DNA of 64,000 nt from Terriglobia bacterium (lineage in GTDB: Bacteria; Acidobacteriota; Terriglobia; JAIQFV01): positions 186,001-250,000 of the forward strand of contig JAIQFV010000001.1 of assembly GCA_020073085.1 (NCBI GenBank), read 5' to 3'. Under the pieces are notes generated by a model that worked only from the letters and a program-made list of their open reading frames with translations, was not told the origin of the DNA and made no database searches. A program made the position numbers and the translations under genes. Below, piece by piece: positions 1 through 9,137 of this stretch (position 1 is the first letter of the stretch; each line of letters begins with the position of its first letter).

Positions 1-1628
1 CCTCTTCCAGCACCCCCATTGAGCCGTGCCCCCATTCCCCATCCCAAAGCATCCAGAGAAACCCCATCCTGTTCCACACGCAATTTTAGATGCTTTTCCT
101 TGAGGATGCGTGGCTCATACACCATTCTCAAATCGCGCGCGACAAACGTGGGAACCGGGTTCCCCTCCCCATACGGTTCAAGCGAGACCATCTCCGCATA
201 CAGCTGGTCATCTAGATCGGAGAGGCGAACTTCAGCGTCAATCTCCAGACTCGGGATCAGATCCTCCGGCGTAAGGACCGCGCGCGCATAGGCATTCAAC
301 CGTTGGCGCAGTTCCGCAATCCGCTCCACCGGCAGAGAGAAGCCGACGGCATGAGAATGTCCGCCATAGCGCGTGAATAGATCCTGCACCTGGTCCAGGG
401 CCCGAAGCAGATGAAATGCCTTGATCGACCGTCCGGACCCCTGGGCCACTCCATCTTCACAGGCCAGGATGAGGGTCGGACGGTGGTATTTCTCCAGGAC
501 TTTCGAAGCGGCGATCCCGATGACCCCACGGTGCCACCCCTCGCCCGCGAGAACCATGACCAGGTCCTCTGTCAAGGCGGGATCCCGGGTGAGTTGCTCA
601 TCGATGGACTGAAGGATGTGCTGCTCGATCTGCTGCCGCTCGGAGTTCATCTGATTCATTTTCTCGGCGAGCGACCGGGTCACCGATTCATCATCGGTTG
701 AGAACAGTTCGACCACCTCGTTTGCCCCGCCCATCCGCCCCACAGCATTGATACGCGGAGCGATCCGGAAGCCGATGTCACTCGAAAGAATCTTTTTATC
801 CTTCAACCCCGAGATTTCCAAAAGCGCCTTCAATCCCACATTGGCGGGCTGGGCCAACCGCTCCAGGCCAAACTTGACGATGACCCGATTCTCCCCGACC
901 AGCGGCACGACGTCGGCAACCGTTCCGATGGCGACTATCTTCAGAAATGAAGGGAGGAGCGACAGCCGGTTGGTCTTCTGGAGCAGGGCTTGGACGACCT
1001 TGAAGGCGACCCCGCAGCCGCACAGGTTCTCATTGGGATACCCGCAGTCGCTGCGCTTGGGATTGAGGACGGCCAGCGCCTGGGGAATTTCGGTCTGGCC
1101 TGCTTCGTCTTCTTCCGGAAGATGATGGTCGGTGATGATCGTATCGAGGCCCAGGGCAGACGCCGCCCGCACGACTTCAAACGACCGGATACCGGTGTCC
1201 ACGCTGATGACGAGTCGAAAGCCCTCGGCGGCGGCACGCTCGATAACGTCCTCTTTCATCCCGTACCCGTCGATCAGCCGGCGCGGGATGTGGTAACGCA
1301 CCTCACCCCCCAGCATCTGGATCGCTTTTCGAAGGATGACCACGGCCGTCATCCCGTCGACGTCATAGTCCCCATAGATCAGGATTTTTTCGTGCTTTTC
1401 GACTGCTTCCAGAATACGCTCGACTGCCCGCGGAAGACCGCACATCAACGCGGGATCATGCAGGTCAGAGAGCGAGGGGTGCAAGAACTTGTAGGCGTGC
1501 TCCGGGTTGGCGAGCCCGCGGTTGATCAGCAGGCGTGCCATCAGCTCGGAACAACCCAGTTCTCCCTTGAGCGTGGCCGTTTTCGAAGGATCGGCGGTAG
1601 CGAGTGACCATTTCATGATTCGGCCCAT
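1..1628 (-). CDS. recJ: Single-stranded-DNA-specific exonuclease RecJ (3' end missing)
   Basis: Reading the minus strand from ATG at 1628 gives an open frame of 542 codons that runs off the window start, so the C-terminus is missing. The DHH-family signatures are visible: YGDYDVDG at about residues 85-92, then DTGI and ITDHHLPEE, followed by the DHHA1-like half. RecJ is a cytoplasmic 5'-3' exonuclease on single-stranded DNA that acts in recombination and mismatch or base-excision repair. A second in-frame ATG at 1616 (MKWSLAT) is an alternative start; neither has a strong ribosome binding site. The 82-bp repeats lie just upstream. The family call rests on motifs read directly and is secure. 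Confidence 0.93.
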   Translation of the reverse strand, partial: MGRIMKWSLATADPSKTATLKGELGCSELMARLLINRGLANPEHAYKFLHPSLSDLHDPALMCGLPRAVERILEAVEKHEKILIYGDYDVDGMTAVVILRKAIQMLGGEVRYHIPRRLIDGYGMKEDVIERAAAEGFRLVISVDTGIRSFEVVRAASALGLDTIITDHHLPEEDEAGQTEIPQALAVLNPKRSDCGYPNENLCGCGVAFKVVQALLQKTNRLSLLPSFLKIVAIGTVADVVPLVGENRVIVKFGLERLAQPANVGLKALLEISGLKDKKILSSDIGFRIAPRINAVGRMGGANEVVELFSTDDESVTRSLAEKMNQMNSERQQIEQHILQSIDEQLTRDPALTEDLVMVLAGEGWHRGVIGIAASKVLEKYHRPTLILACEDGVAQGSGRSIKAFHLLRALDQVQDLFTRYGGHSHAVGFSLPVERIAELRQRLNAYARAVLTPEDLIPSLEIDAEVRLSDLDDQLYAEMVSLEPYGEGNPVPTFVARDLRMVYEPRILKEKHLKLRVEQDGVSLDALGWGMGARLNGGAGR

Positions 1629-1676
1629 TCTACCACGCCGAAAAGATGTGGGGAATTTCAATCGTGGGGTGCCGCA

Positions 1677-1922
1677 CCGGGTGCCGCGGGCATCGCGCTT
1701 TTTGTGATGCCTGCGCTGTCGATAGGGTCGCCCCGCCGAGCTGCTCGAGAATGAACTGCCGGGTGCCGCGGGCATCGCGCTCTTTGCGATGCCTGCGCTG
1801 TCGATAGGGTCGAACCGCCGAGCTGATCGAGAATGAACTGCCGGGTGCCGCGGGCATCGCGCTCTTTGCGATGCCTGCGCTGTCTCTAGGGTCGAACCGC
1901 CGAGCTGATCGAGAATGAACTG
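1677..1922. repeat. Three tandem 82-bp repeats, each with a hairpin
   Basis: Copies begin at 1677, 1759 and 1841, an exact 82-bp period, with few differences between copies. Each contains an 11-bp imperfect inverted repeat, GCGGGCATCGC and GCGATGCCTGC, around a 7-base loop. The array sits about 50 bp upstream of recJ, in its likely leader. It is not CRISPR: there are no variable spacers. It resembles tandem extragenic palindromic elements. 82 is not a multiple of three, so any reading through it shifts frame at each unit. Confidence 0.85.
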
Positions 1923-2086
1923 CCCAAGAATGCCGCAGCCGCCCAGGAGAACCATCAACGCACCTTTATCCGACTCCACCTCTCTCCAGAAATCAACTGT
2001 CACCTCTCACCTGAATTCACTTTGTCGTCATCCCGGAAAAAATTGAAATCGGAAGCAAGCGTGAGCGTCACTTTGTGAAATTTTTC

Positions 2087-2114
2087 TTGACACCCCCCCC
2101 CCCCTCTCTATGTT
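2087..2114 (+). promoter_or_regulatory. Promoter-like element with a C12 tract as spacer
   Basis: A perfect TTGACA at 2087-2092 is followed by twelve consecutive C residues (2093-2104), then TCTC, then TATGTT at 2109-2114. The spacing is 16 bases, close to the sigma-70 optimum of 17. The large exported protein gene starts at 2225 with GGAGGAGG at 2212-2219, leaving a leader of about 100 bases. Homopolymer tracts placed between -35 and -10 are known phase-variation switches (for example Neisseria porA and Bordetella fim promoters). The elements are seen; switching is inferred. Confidence 0.55.
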
Positions 2115-2224
2115 ATCGATTAAAGCGCTCGTGTTTTCCCCCTCGTCACCACGAGCGACCCCAGGTTCAGATTTAGGACGTTGTTCCTTTCATTCCTTTT
2201 CCTCTTTCCCCGGAGGAGGCTCTT

Positions 2225-5200
2225 ATGTCAGCACCGGCACCTCGAATCATTTGGACCCGGCAGTGCTCTGTCATCTTGGGCCGCAATGGCGCATCCGAGA
2301 ATCATGAACCACAGCATGTCGAGACTCGAGACTGTCCGCCCTGGATTTCTGTAAATGAGAATTCATCAGAGAGTGATTCCTTCGCTGGAGATTCGCCTGG
2401 CGCCGGAAGAACGACATGGAGACCAGACCTCATTTCTCTTCTCATGCTTTGCCTTCTCAGTCTGCTGCTCGCCTCTCCGCTTCAGATGAATGCGGCAGGT
2501 CCCAATCCCACTTCACTGTCGGCGAGTCCGAACAGCATCACCATGCCCGGCAGCGTCAGGTTCTGTGCAGGCGGTGGAGCCAACATGACGGTCGATCTGA
2601 AGTACTACTGGGACGGCGTCTTGTATGAAACCGACTACGGGGTGACCTTTGGATCGGATGGCTGTGTTGACAATTGGTACGACAGCGACTCCTTTGCCGG
2701 CAATTATACTTTTAGATGGATTCGCAATTCTCTCAACGGTCCGAGCGGCGCCTGGGCCAACGTCTCCACCCCTTTGACCTTGTACCCCCAACCCTCTCCA
2801 CCCACCATCTCCTATTTCTATGCCGACCAAAGCACCATCAACATCCATCAATGCACGATTGTGCGTTGGAGTTCGGAGAATGCTACGTCGGTTGACCTAA
2901 GTGGCGAGGACGTACCACTCGAATACTCCACACAAGAGTGTCCTCTCTCCACTGCTCAATATGTGCTCACCGCGCACAACGAATCAGGTCAGACCGCAAG
3001 GGCTTTTTACACCATACACGTCAACACCCAAGTGAACGACGCCGTTTATGTCGATCAGACCTCGCTGCCTGCCATGGAGGTCGGACGAACCTATTCTGTG
3101 TATGTGACCATGAGAAACACAGGAACGACCACCTGGACTGAGGGTCAACTCTTTCGATTAGGCTCCAGGAACCCATCCAATAATACCACTTGGGGATTAA
3201 GTCGAGTCTCCCTGGCGCCAGGGGAAAGTGTTCCCCCAGGGGCCACCAAGACCTTCGCGTTTAATGTAGTAGCGCCGGCCAACCCCAATACATACTACTT
3301 TCAATGGCAAATGACCCGGGATGGGGTGGGATGGTCTGGAGCTCAGAGTCCCAGTACACCTGCGTCCGCAGTCTTACCGCCCACTTCGATGAACTTTAGT
3401 CCCACCCAGGGAAACGCCGGCAATGACATGTATACCCTCACGGTGGGGGGTGGCGCCAACATCAGCATCGGCTTCAAGTACGAATGGTCCGGCAATATCG
3501 GAAATGTCGTCACGGTGGACCCATGGGAGCATGCTTTGGACGGCTCCGGTCAGGCCAGAAACATCAAGGTCAATCACAATGATGCCCCGGGCACCTACTG
3601 GTATCGTGCAATTAAGATCGCTGGAGCGCCGGACTGGGTGAACTTTTCTTCACCCTACCCCTCCTTTACGATCTTGCCGCCAAAACCGTTTACCAATTCG
3701 CTTTCCATTACACCGGGTTCCATAAAGCCTCCTGCCAGTTACACCATGACCGCGCGGAACACAGGCGGCGCAAAAGTGGACACTCGTTTTATGCTGAACA
3801 ACGGCGGCCCTCTCTATGACACTGGTTTTCCGACCTTCAATCCGGCACTCAATAATCCTCCTGGTGAGCCGGCCCAGGTCACTGTTAATGCGGCCACCTG
3901 CACGACCTCGGGGGATTATCTTTTCACGGGATTACGGAATACCCTTCTCCCCACTTCTGACTGGTCAGACCAACCGCAGAACAACATCCGGCGCATTTTC
4001 GTCAGTTGTCCCGACGCGCCGGCTCTCGATCAGAATTCCCCGGTGGTGCCGAGTACCGTCGCGGCAGGCGCAAGCAATGCAATCACCATTAACGGAACAA
4101 GTCTCTGCGGTCCGGTGACAATCACCAGTGACAACCCGGGAATCACATTTTCGAATCCCACCTCGGCAGGAGACTATTCCGGAGGGTTTGTGACTGCCTC
4201 CATGCAGGTCGCTGCTGCTGTGGCGCCTGGGCCCTATCTTTTTACTGTCAGAACCCCCTGTGACCAAGTGTCGGGAACGATCTCCGTGGCGCCCCCCTCG
4301 CTCCCGATCATCGCCATTGCTGACACCCAGGGTTCACCCACTGACCTCACGGTCCAATATGGCTCCATAACCGTGACGCAGGAGTCTCCTCACAACCCCC
4401 AATCTTACGACGTCACATTAAAGAATGTGGGGGCACAACCCTTGGCCATCAGTTCCATCGGGCTGCAGCACCATGTGGAGCAGGGATGGAGTGACGGCGC
4501 GGGAGTGTATTCGATGCTGAACCTGCCCGCCCTCCCAGTCACTCTCGCTTATGGTCAGACTCTGACATTTTCTGTCCAGTTTGACCCTTCGTTCGATTTG
4601 CTCTTGTCAGCCCATGTCAACTCTTTGTTGTACTTCTCTGAAATTGTGGTGCAATCTAACGATCCGAATACCTCCACAAAGAAGGTGGGCCTTTTTGCCA
4701 CCGCCACCGCCAATGGAATTGGGGATGCCCCCAATGGACTCGTCCTCCGGGCAGATGGTGCAGATTTGCGGGGTATCTACGATCTCAATACCGGCCCGGA
4801 TAGCACGACCTACGAGCTTGTCCTGCTCGGGTTGCCCGTTGGCGACGGGATCAAGATCCCCTTCGCTGGCTCTCAGAATTTCAATGCGGACAACGTAGTA
4901 GTCACGGCCTCCGGGGAAGGTCAAATGTCCCTTCGAAACTTTGTGATGGCCCACGGCGGGTCGATCCTGGGAGTTTCCAACACCGGGGGAGACACTACCA
5001 TCCAATTCAAAATGGCGGTTCCTAAACTTCCTTTGAACACCTCGCAGGGGTCGATTTCATTCAGTTTTCAGACGTTTCTACCCGCTACCCTCACCGTTTA
5101 CGACTACACCGCGATGTGCGATGCGAATATCCTCGATTTGTTCAACAAACTTCAAGTCTGTGTGGTCCAGCAGTCCGGGGGTCTAAGCGGGTTTGATCTC

Positions 5201-7096
5201 AGCAATTTGATCATCAACGGGAAGTTCAACCCTACTGTCCTGAACGATTTACAACAGAAATCCGCGAGTATTACGAATTGCCTTGTAGCGAACCTCCCTC
5301 CACTTCATGCCATTCTGGACCTGTCGCGCCGTTTGGGGAATCTCTCGCCGGGACAGATTCCTGAAATTCTGACCGATGCCGGTGAGTTGATTCAGTTTCT
5401 TCCCGTGCCCGCCAGCGTCAAAAAGGCCATTACCATCGCCGCTCAAGTGGCTCCCCTGATTGAGACTCTCCTTAGCCACGTGAGCAAGGCCGATAAGATC
5501 ATTGCTCTGGCGAAAATTGGTGGGATCATCAACCATCGTCTTGCTCCTACTGAACCCGTCGTGATTCCAGTTATTTTCCTTTATCCCTGCATCGTCTATT
5601 CCGTTGACTCTTTTTCTATGGTTAATTATGAAGATTGGTTCTTGCCGGGAGATCCACGAGTGCGAATAGATGGGATCGAGGTCGAGTCCAATTGCGCCTT
5701 TGTCGGTACGGCAACCATTAGAATCCATAGCCTACTGATTGATATCGTCGGCATGGTTGCTGATCAACTTACCAGGGTGGTGAGAGATATTCCCGCCGCG
5801 GTGGCGCCGGGGGGCGCAGGTCTCGATTGCGACCCAGTGACCTTTCAATGTAGAGGTCAGGAATTCTTGGAAGTCACGAATTCCCTCAAAGCACTGCAAA
5901 TCTCACCGACCACGTTATCATTTACGGCGCCCTACGGGGGCCGATCGGGGGCGAGCAGTTTTGATGTCACAAACACTGCCTTGCTCTGTCCACGACCCAG
6001 TCCCGACAGCCTCACGTACCAAATACCCGTAGGAAACGCCTGCGGGATTCCATTTTTTCCTCTTCAGCAGATGACCCATCACCAATGCGATGGGAGTGGC
6101 GATGAAACTCTTACCTGTCCATCATTGGGCTTGAGCTCAGTTGCCACTAATGGTCTTGCTGCCGGGGATTCATTGAATTTCAGTCATGTGTTTGATTTGA
6201 CGGATATGACCCTACTCGGTGGTCGTCCAATCCAGACGATCAACGAAAAGGTTGTTTTCCCAGGATTTGGCTGTGTGAATTTGGTGGGGAATGTGCAAAC
6301 ACCTCAAATCTCGCAAGATAAAGCGCTCTGGTATTTTGGGAGGGGCAATCAGCCACCCTTGGGATTTACCCTCGGAGCAACAAGTGCGACACTAACTGCC
6401 AATGGCGTGAACACAGGGACATTCGTATGGACAATCATCAATGGGACAGATAAGTTGACCCTTGAGAACAACTCGACGACAATTACAAAGACCAATGCAA
6501 ACACGCTCGGAATCAGCAGCACGTCCTTCAGCACAAAGGCAAACGATGTGACGGTTCAACTGAATTATACACCTCCAGGGGCGACGCAGCCGATTACATT
6601 TTCTTGGAGTCTCAGCATTGACTCGCCTTACAAGTTGGTCCCCAATCTGCTGCCCGGGACTCCATACCCAGAAGATCTTGGTATCAGTGGAAGTTGTGGA
6701 GAAGGGGCACCAACTGGCACTGACGGCTTTCAAACTATAATCCGTTATCAAATTCGTAGCTTCTTTAACAGTCTGATTACAGTAGCACAAGTGAATGAAT
6801 CATTCAGCGACTTTAAAGATATTTACATCGGGAACAATTGGGGAATTCCTCCCCAAACTCAGTTTACGACGACTGATGGGACGGTTGGCGATTACATTTG
6901 TATAGGGAGCCCCGGCTTCACTCCTACACCGCTGCCTCCCCAGTCGCCATTGTCGGATGTCCAAATTGATCAATGGACGCAAGCGTGGTTCGTGGGAAGT
7001 TTAGCTGAATCAGGCGGCGTTTTGGTCCAGACTAACACACTGGTTCGATATCAAGATCACGCGAGACACACGAACATAAAGTCACCAGTCAGATAA
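2225..7096 (+). CDS. Very large exported multi-domain Ig-like protein
   Basis: 1623 residues, probably surface-exposed or secreted. A hydrophobic segment at about residues 69-85 looks like a signal peptide core or anchor, but about 68 residues precede it, which is unusual. A beta-sandwich-like unit (GGGANMTVDLKYYWDG) at about 110-190 recurs at about 390-485 (GGGANISIGFKYEWSG) and more weakly at about 490-595. Residues about 272-375 match the NBR1-type Ig-like domain (VYVTMRNTGTTTW, RLGS, WGLSRVSL, YYFQWQM). A choice-of-anchor/ASH-like domain follows near 715-810 (YDVTLKNVGAQPLAISSI). Around 1000-1120 it is predicted helical. No catalytic motif was recognised. The start has a strong GGAGGAGG site. 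It leads a four-gene AT-rich block. Adhesion or a structural role is a guess. Confidence 0.8.
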   Translation: MSAPAPRIIWTRQCSVILGRNGASENHEPQHVETRDCPPWISVNENSSESDSFAGDSPGAGRTTWRPDLISLLMLCLLSLLLASPLQMNAAGPNPTSLSASPNSITMPGSVRFCAGGGANMTVDLKYYWDGVLYETDYGVTFGSDGCVDNWYDSDSFAGNYTFRWIRNSLNGPSGAWANVSTPLTLYPQPSPPTISYFYADQSTINIHQCTIVRWSSENATSVDLSGEDVPLEYSTQECPLSTAQYVLTAHNESGQTARAFYTIHVNTQVNDAVYVDQTSLPAMEVGRTYSVYVTMRNTGTTTWTEGQLFRLGSRNPSNNTTWGLSRVSLAPGESVPPGATKTFAFNVVAPANPNTYYFQWQMTRDGVGWSGAQSPSTPASAVLPPTSMNFSPTQGNAGNDMYTLTVGGGANISIGFKYEWSGNIGNVVTVDPWEHALDGSGQARNIKVNHNDAPGTYWYRAIKIAGAPDWVNFSSPYPSFTILPPKPFTNSLSITPGSIKPPASYTMTARNTGGAKVDTRFMLNNGGPLYDTGFPTFNPALNNPPGEPAQVTVNAATCTTSGDYLFTGLRNTLLPTSDWSDQPQNNIRRIFVSCPDAPALDQNSPVVPSTVAAGASNAITINGTSLCGPVTITSDNPGITFSNPTSAGDYSGGFVTASMQVAAAVAPGPYLFTVRTPCDQVSGTISVAPPSLPIIAIADTQGSPTDLTVQYGSITVTQESPHNPQSYDVTLKNVGAQPLAISSIGLQHHVEQGWSDGAGVYSMLNLPALPVTLAYGQTLTFSVQFDPSFDLLLSAHVNSLLYFSEIVVQSNDPNTSTKKVGLFATATANGIGDAPNGLVLRADGADLRGIYDLNTGPDSTTYELVLLGLPVGDGIKIPFAGSQNFNADNVVVTASGEGQMSLRNFVMAHGGSILGVSNTGGDTTIQFKMAVPKLPLNTSQGSISFSFQTFLPATLTVYDYTAMCDANILDLFNKLQVCVVQQSGGLSGFDLSNLIINGKFNPTVLNDLQQKSASITNCLVANLPPLHAILDLSRRLGNLSPGQIPEILTDAGELIQFLPVPASVKKAITIAAQVAPLIETLLSHVSKADKIIALAKIGGIINHRLAPTEPVVIPVIFLYPCIVYSVDSFSMVNYEDWFLPGDPRVRIDGIEVESNCAFVGTATIRIHSLLIDIVGMVADQLTRVVRDIPAAVAPGGAGLDCDPVTFQCRGQEFLEVTNSLKALQISPTTLSFTAPYGGRSGASSFDVTNTALLCPRPSPDSLTYQIPVGNACGIPFFPLQQMTHHQCDGSGDETLTCPSLGLSSVATNGLAAGDSLNFSHVFDLTDMTLLGGRPIQTINEKVVFPGFGCVNLVGNVQTPQISQDKALWYFGRGNQPPLGFTLGATSATLTANGVNTGTFVWTIINGTDKLTLENNSTTITKTNANTLGISSTSFSTKANDVTVQLNYTPPGATQPITFSWSLSIDSPYKLVPNLLPGTPYPEDLGISGSCGEGAPTGTDGFQTIIRYQIRSFFNSLITVAQVNESFSDFKDIYIGNNWGIPPQTQFTTTDGTVGDYICIGSPGFTPTPLPPQSPLSDVQIDQWTQAWFVGSLAESGGVLVQTNTLVRYQDHARHTNIKSPVR

Positions 7097-7113
7097 TTAT
7101 AGAGGAGTCAACT

Positions 7114-8148
7114 GTGAAGCTCGTGTTATGCATCTTAATCATTTTCGTTCTTTCCATCCCTACAATCACTGAGATTGGTCCAACTCCAGGCAGCCAACTC
7201 GTCAGGCCAGTATTTGAAAAGGCAGATGTCGTCTGTAATTGCTTTGTAAGGTCTCTTTCGCCTGCAAACACACAACCTTCAATCGTCAAAGGGAACTGCC
7301 CAGGCCCAGCTCGAATGAGCGCAGACATTGTTGTGCGAGATTGGTATAAGACAAGCCAATACAGTCTGGCATCACTAGTCGTCGAGTACGATCAGGATCA
7401 AGCGTGCTATTCGATAACCCAGCCAACGGTTTGGAAGGGAGAGACAGCCCTCATGTTTCTTAAGGCGACTCCATCTGCAACATATGCATGGGCTGATACT
7501 TTTCTGGCAGCGATTCCCTTTAAGTCATTACCTCCGCAATCAGGACAGTTAGGGCCAGGCAAGCTTCAGGCCGCGTTGATGTTTGTCGCAAATCAACAAA
7601 ATCGAGAAGATCAAATCCGTGCGTTGCGACTACTCCACGGATTTGATACTCTTACCCCAGATTCAGTATCAAGCATACTTCCGCTATCCGATTCCAAGGA
7701 TCCTGACGTCGCATTTCTAGCATTGGCTGTCTTGCTCACGACGAAGACACCTGAGAGCGTCGAGAGGTTAGTGAGATACCTGGACGCATATAAAGGCGAT
7801 CGTGGGCCACTGGCCCTGATCAACATCAATACAGACTTGGCCCAGATTCGAGATGTGCGTGCTCTATCACACCTCGAGTTGCTGTGTAGCTCAAGATTTG
7901 CGTTGATCAGGGACGGAGCGATGCGTGCACTGCGAGGAATTAAGAGTCCCCATAGCGTTCCCGTCTTGGTTCAACGACTGGATGACTCGGATAGCGATAT
8001 CAAATATCTCGCTGTGATTACACTTGCTGAGATTCTTGGCAAATACGAAGGCGATTATGCACCCAGTATGTATCTCTTCGACAAGAAGCCCAGTTTCTAC
8101 ACAAATTTATGGAAAACATGGTGGGCCAATGAGCGGCACACGCCATAG
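7114..8148 (+). CDS. Exported HEAT-repeat protein
   Basis: 344 residues from a GTG start with a GAGGAG site six bases upstream, 17 bases after the large protein gene, so probably co-transcribed. Residues 1-20 form a short signal peptide. Residues about 30-130 contain cysteines and a strand-rich pattern (ADVVCNCFVRSL, WKGETALMFL) loosely like NTR/TIMP-type folds; this is only a resemblance. Residues about 160-320 are helical pairs typical of HEAT/PBS-lyase repeats (for example SPHSVPVLVQRLDDSDSDIK), which usually mediate protein-protein contacts. The base composition is clearly more AT-rich than neighbouring housekeeping genes. No enzyme motif is visible. Confidence 0.75.
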   Translation: MKLVLCILIIFVLSIPTITEIGPTPGSQLVRPVFEKADVVCNCFVRSLSPANTQPSIVKGNCPGPARMSADIVVRDWYKTSQYSLASLVVEYDQDQACYSITQPTVWKGETALMFLKATPSATYAWADTFLAAIPFKSLPPQSGQLGPGKLQAALMFVANQQNREDQIRALRLLHGFDTLTPDSVSSILPLSDSKDPDVAFLALAVLLTTKTPESVERLVRYLDAYKGDRGPLALININTDLAQIRDVRALSHLELLCSSRFALIRDGAMRALRGIKSPHSVPVLVQRLDDSDSDIKYLAVITLAEILGKYEGDYAPSMYLFDKKPSFYTNLWKTWWANERHTP

Positions 8149-8446
8149 CGCTTATCGTGACATCATCCGCTGGCAGGAGTTGCAAGTGACCACAGAACGC
8201 GGATCTCCTTCAAGTCCAACTGTTTCCAACAGCCCGTTCGGGATATGCTCCCCTATCCCTCTTTCCGAACCCGGTCAAACTTTCCCGCAAAACATAGCCA
8301 TAATCAGACCTGACGGCAAATCCTATCCTGTGCGAACCTGCATGTGGACAGTCACGGGGCCTGGCGTGGAGAGCTTTGGACACGGGTCGATCAAAAACAA
8401 CATTACAAGTCCGGGCAGGGGCTCCGATGTCTTGGCTTCGAGGTAA
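8129..8446 (+). CDS. Small hypothetical protein
   Basis: 105 codons from ATG at 8129, overlapping the end of the HEAT-repeat gene by 20 bases and ending three bases before the next start. That spacing, and the same strand, fit translational coupling in one operon. The product has no signal peptide, no transmembrane segment and no motif I recognise; it is rich in Pro, Ser and Gly, with a central PDGKSYPVRTCMWTVTGPG stretch. The ribosome binding site is weak (GGTGG). It may be real or a chance open frame; the tight packing is the main support. Confidence 0.4.
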   Translation: MSGTRHSAYRDIIRWQELQVTTERGSPSSPTVSNSPFGICSPIPLSEPGQTFPQNIAIIRPDGKSYPVRTCMWTVTGPGVESFGHGSIKNNITSPGRGSDVLASR

Positions 8447-8449
8447 ACT

Positions 8450-8887
8450 ATGAAAAGGATGTTATTCACAATCCTGAGCTTTGTCATGTTTTCCATCGTT
8501 ATCCATGCTCAGTCATCAACCGCCCCAGGAGAGATGGAGACTCCAGAACGAGTGATCAGACGAGAGATAGAGTCCGGTCTTCTCTATGGGCATGACCACA
8601 AGGTTCTCGGAGGCATGTGCGATGCCGCTGCAGTGATTGTAACGAAGATTCTGGGAGAAAAGAATCTTACAGTGAGCGAGATCGATGGGGTACTCGTGGT
8701 TTTCTCCGCGGCTTTTGCAGGTCCTTCTGAGATTGTGTCTGATCGGGAACCGAGAACAACTTTGTTCGTTCTGAAGTACCTGGAACTCTCCATCAAGGAT
8801 GCACCATTGAAGAAAAGGATCGAGCATACAAGGATCCATACAAAGGAGCAGTATGCAAAGTGGGTGAAAGACCTTCCCAGAAGGTAA
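8450..8887 (+). CDS. Small exported hypothetical protein
   Basis: 145 residues from ATG at 8450 with a GAGGT site five bases upstream. Residues 1-21 (MKRMLFTILSFVMFSIVIHA) are a clear signal peptide ending in an AxA-like site before QSS. The mature part is charged and mostly helical with an IREIES-like and a KYLELSIKDAPLKKR segment; no family was recognised. It is the last gene of the AT-rich block that begins with the large exported protein. About 250 bases without a gene follow, holding only weak inverted repeats. Confidence 0.65.
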   Translation: MKRMLFTILSFVMFSIVIHAQSSTAPGEMETPERVIRREIESGLLYGHDHKVLGGMCDAAAVIVTKILGEKNLTVSEIDGVLVVFSAAFAGPSEIVSDREPRTTLFVLKYLELSIKDAPLKKRIEHTRIHTKEQYAKWVKDLPRR

Positions 8888-9137
8888 GCATTGCCGTTGT
8901 GGCACACACACCGCATTCATTGCGAAACGGGGGCTTGCTACAAGAGAAGAGTCAGACGGAGAAACCGAAGAACCTAACTGCGAGTTGGTTCTCTGCGATA
9001 AGCATGAGTTGAAACGCAATTCTCATGGGGCTTAAGACTCGCGCCACAGGAATTGGCTGGGCAATTGCTAATGACTCGAAAGGGGTACTCATCGAAGCGA
9101 AGGAAATCCGGAAAATGACTGCATCACGAGGTGGCAC

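Noticed and set aside
990-1607. Plus-strand open frame of 205 codons over recJ
   Set aside because: Antisense shadow of recJ; the minus-strand frame has the DHH motifs and continues further.
1677-1922. CRISPR-like array
   Set aside because: Units are contiguous, 82 bp and contain no variable spacers; only three copies.
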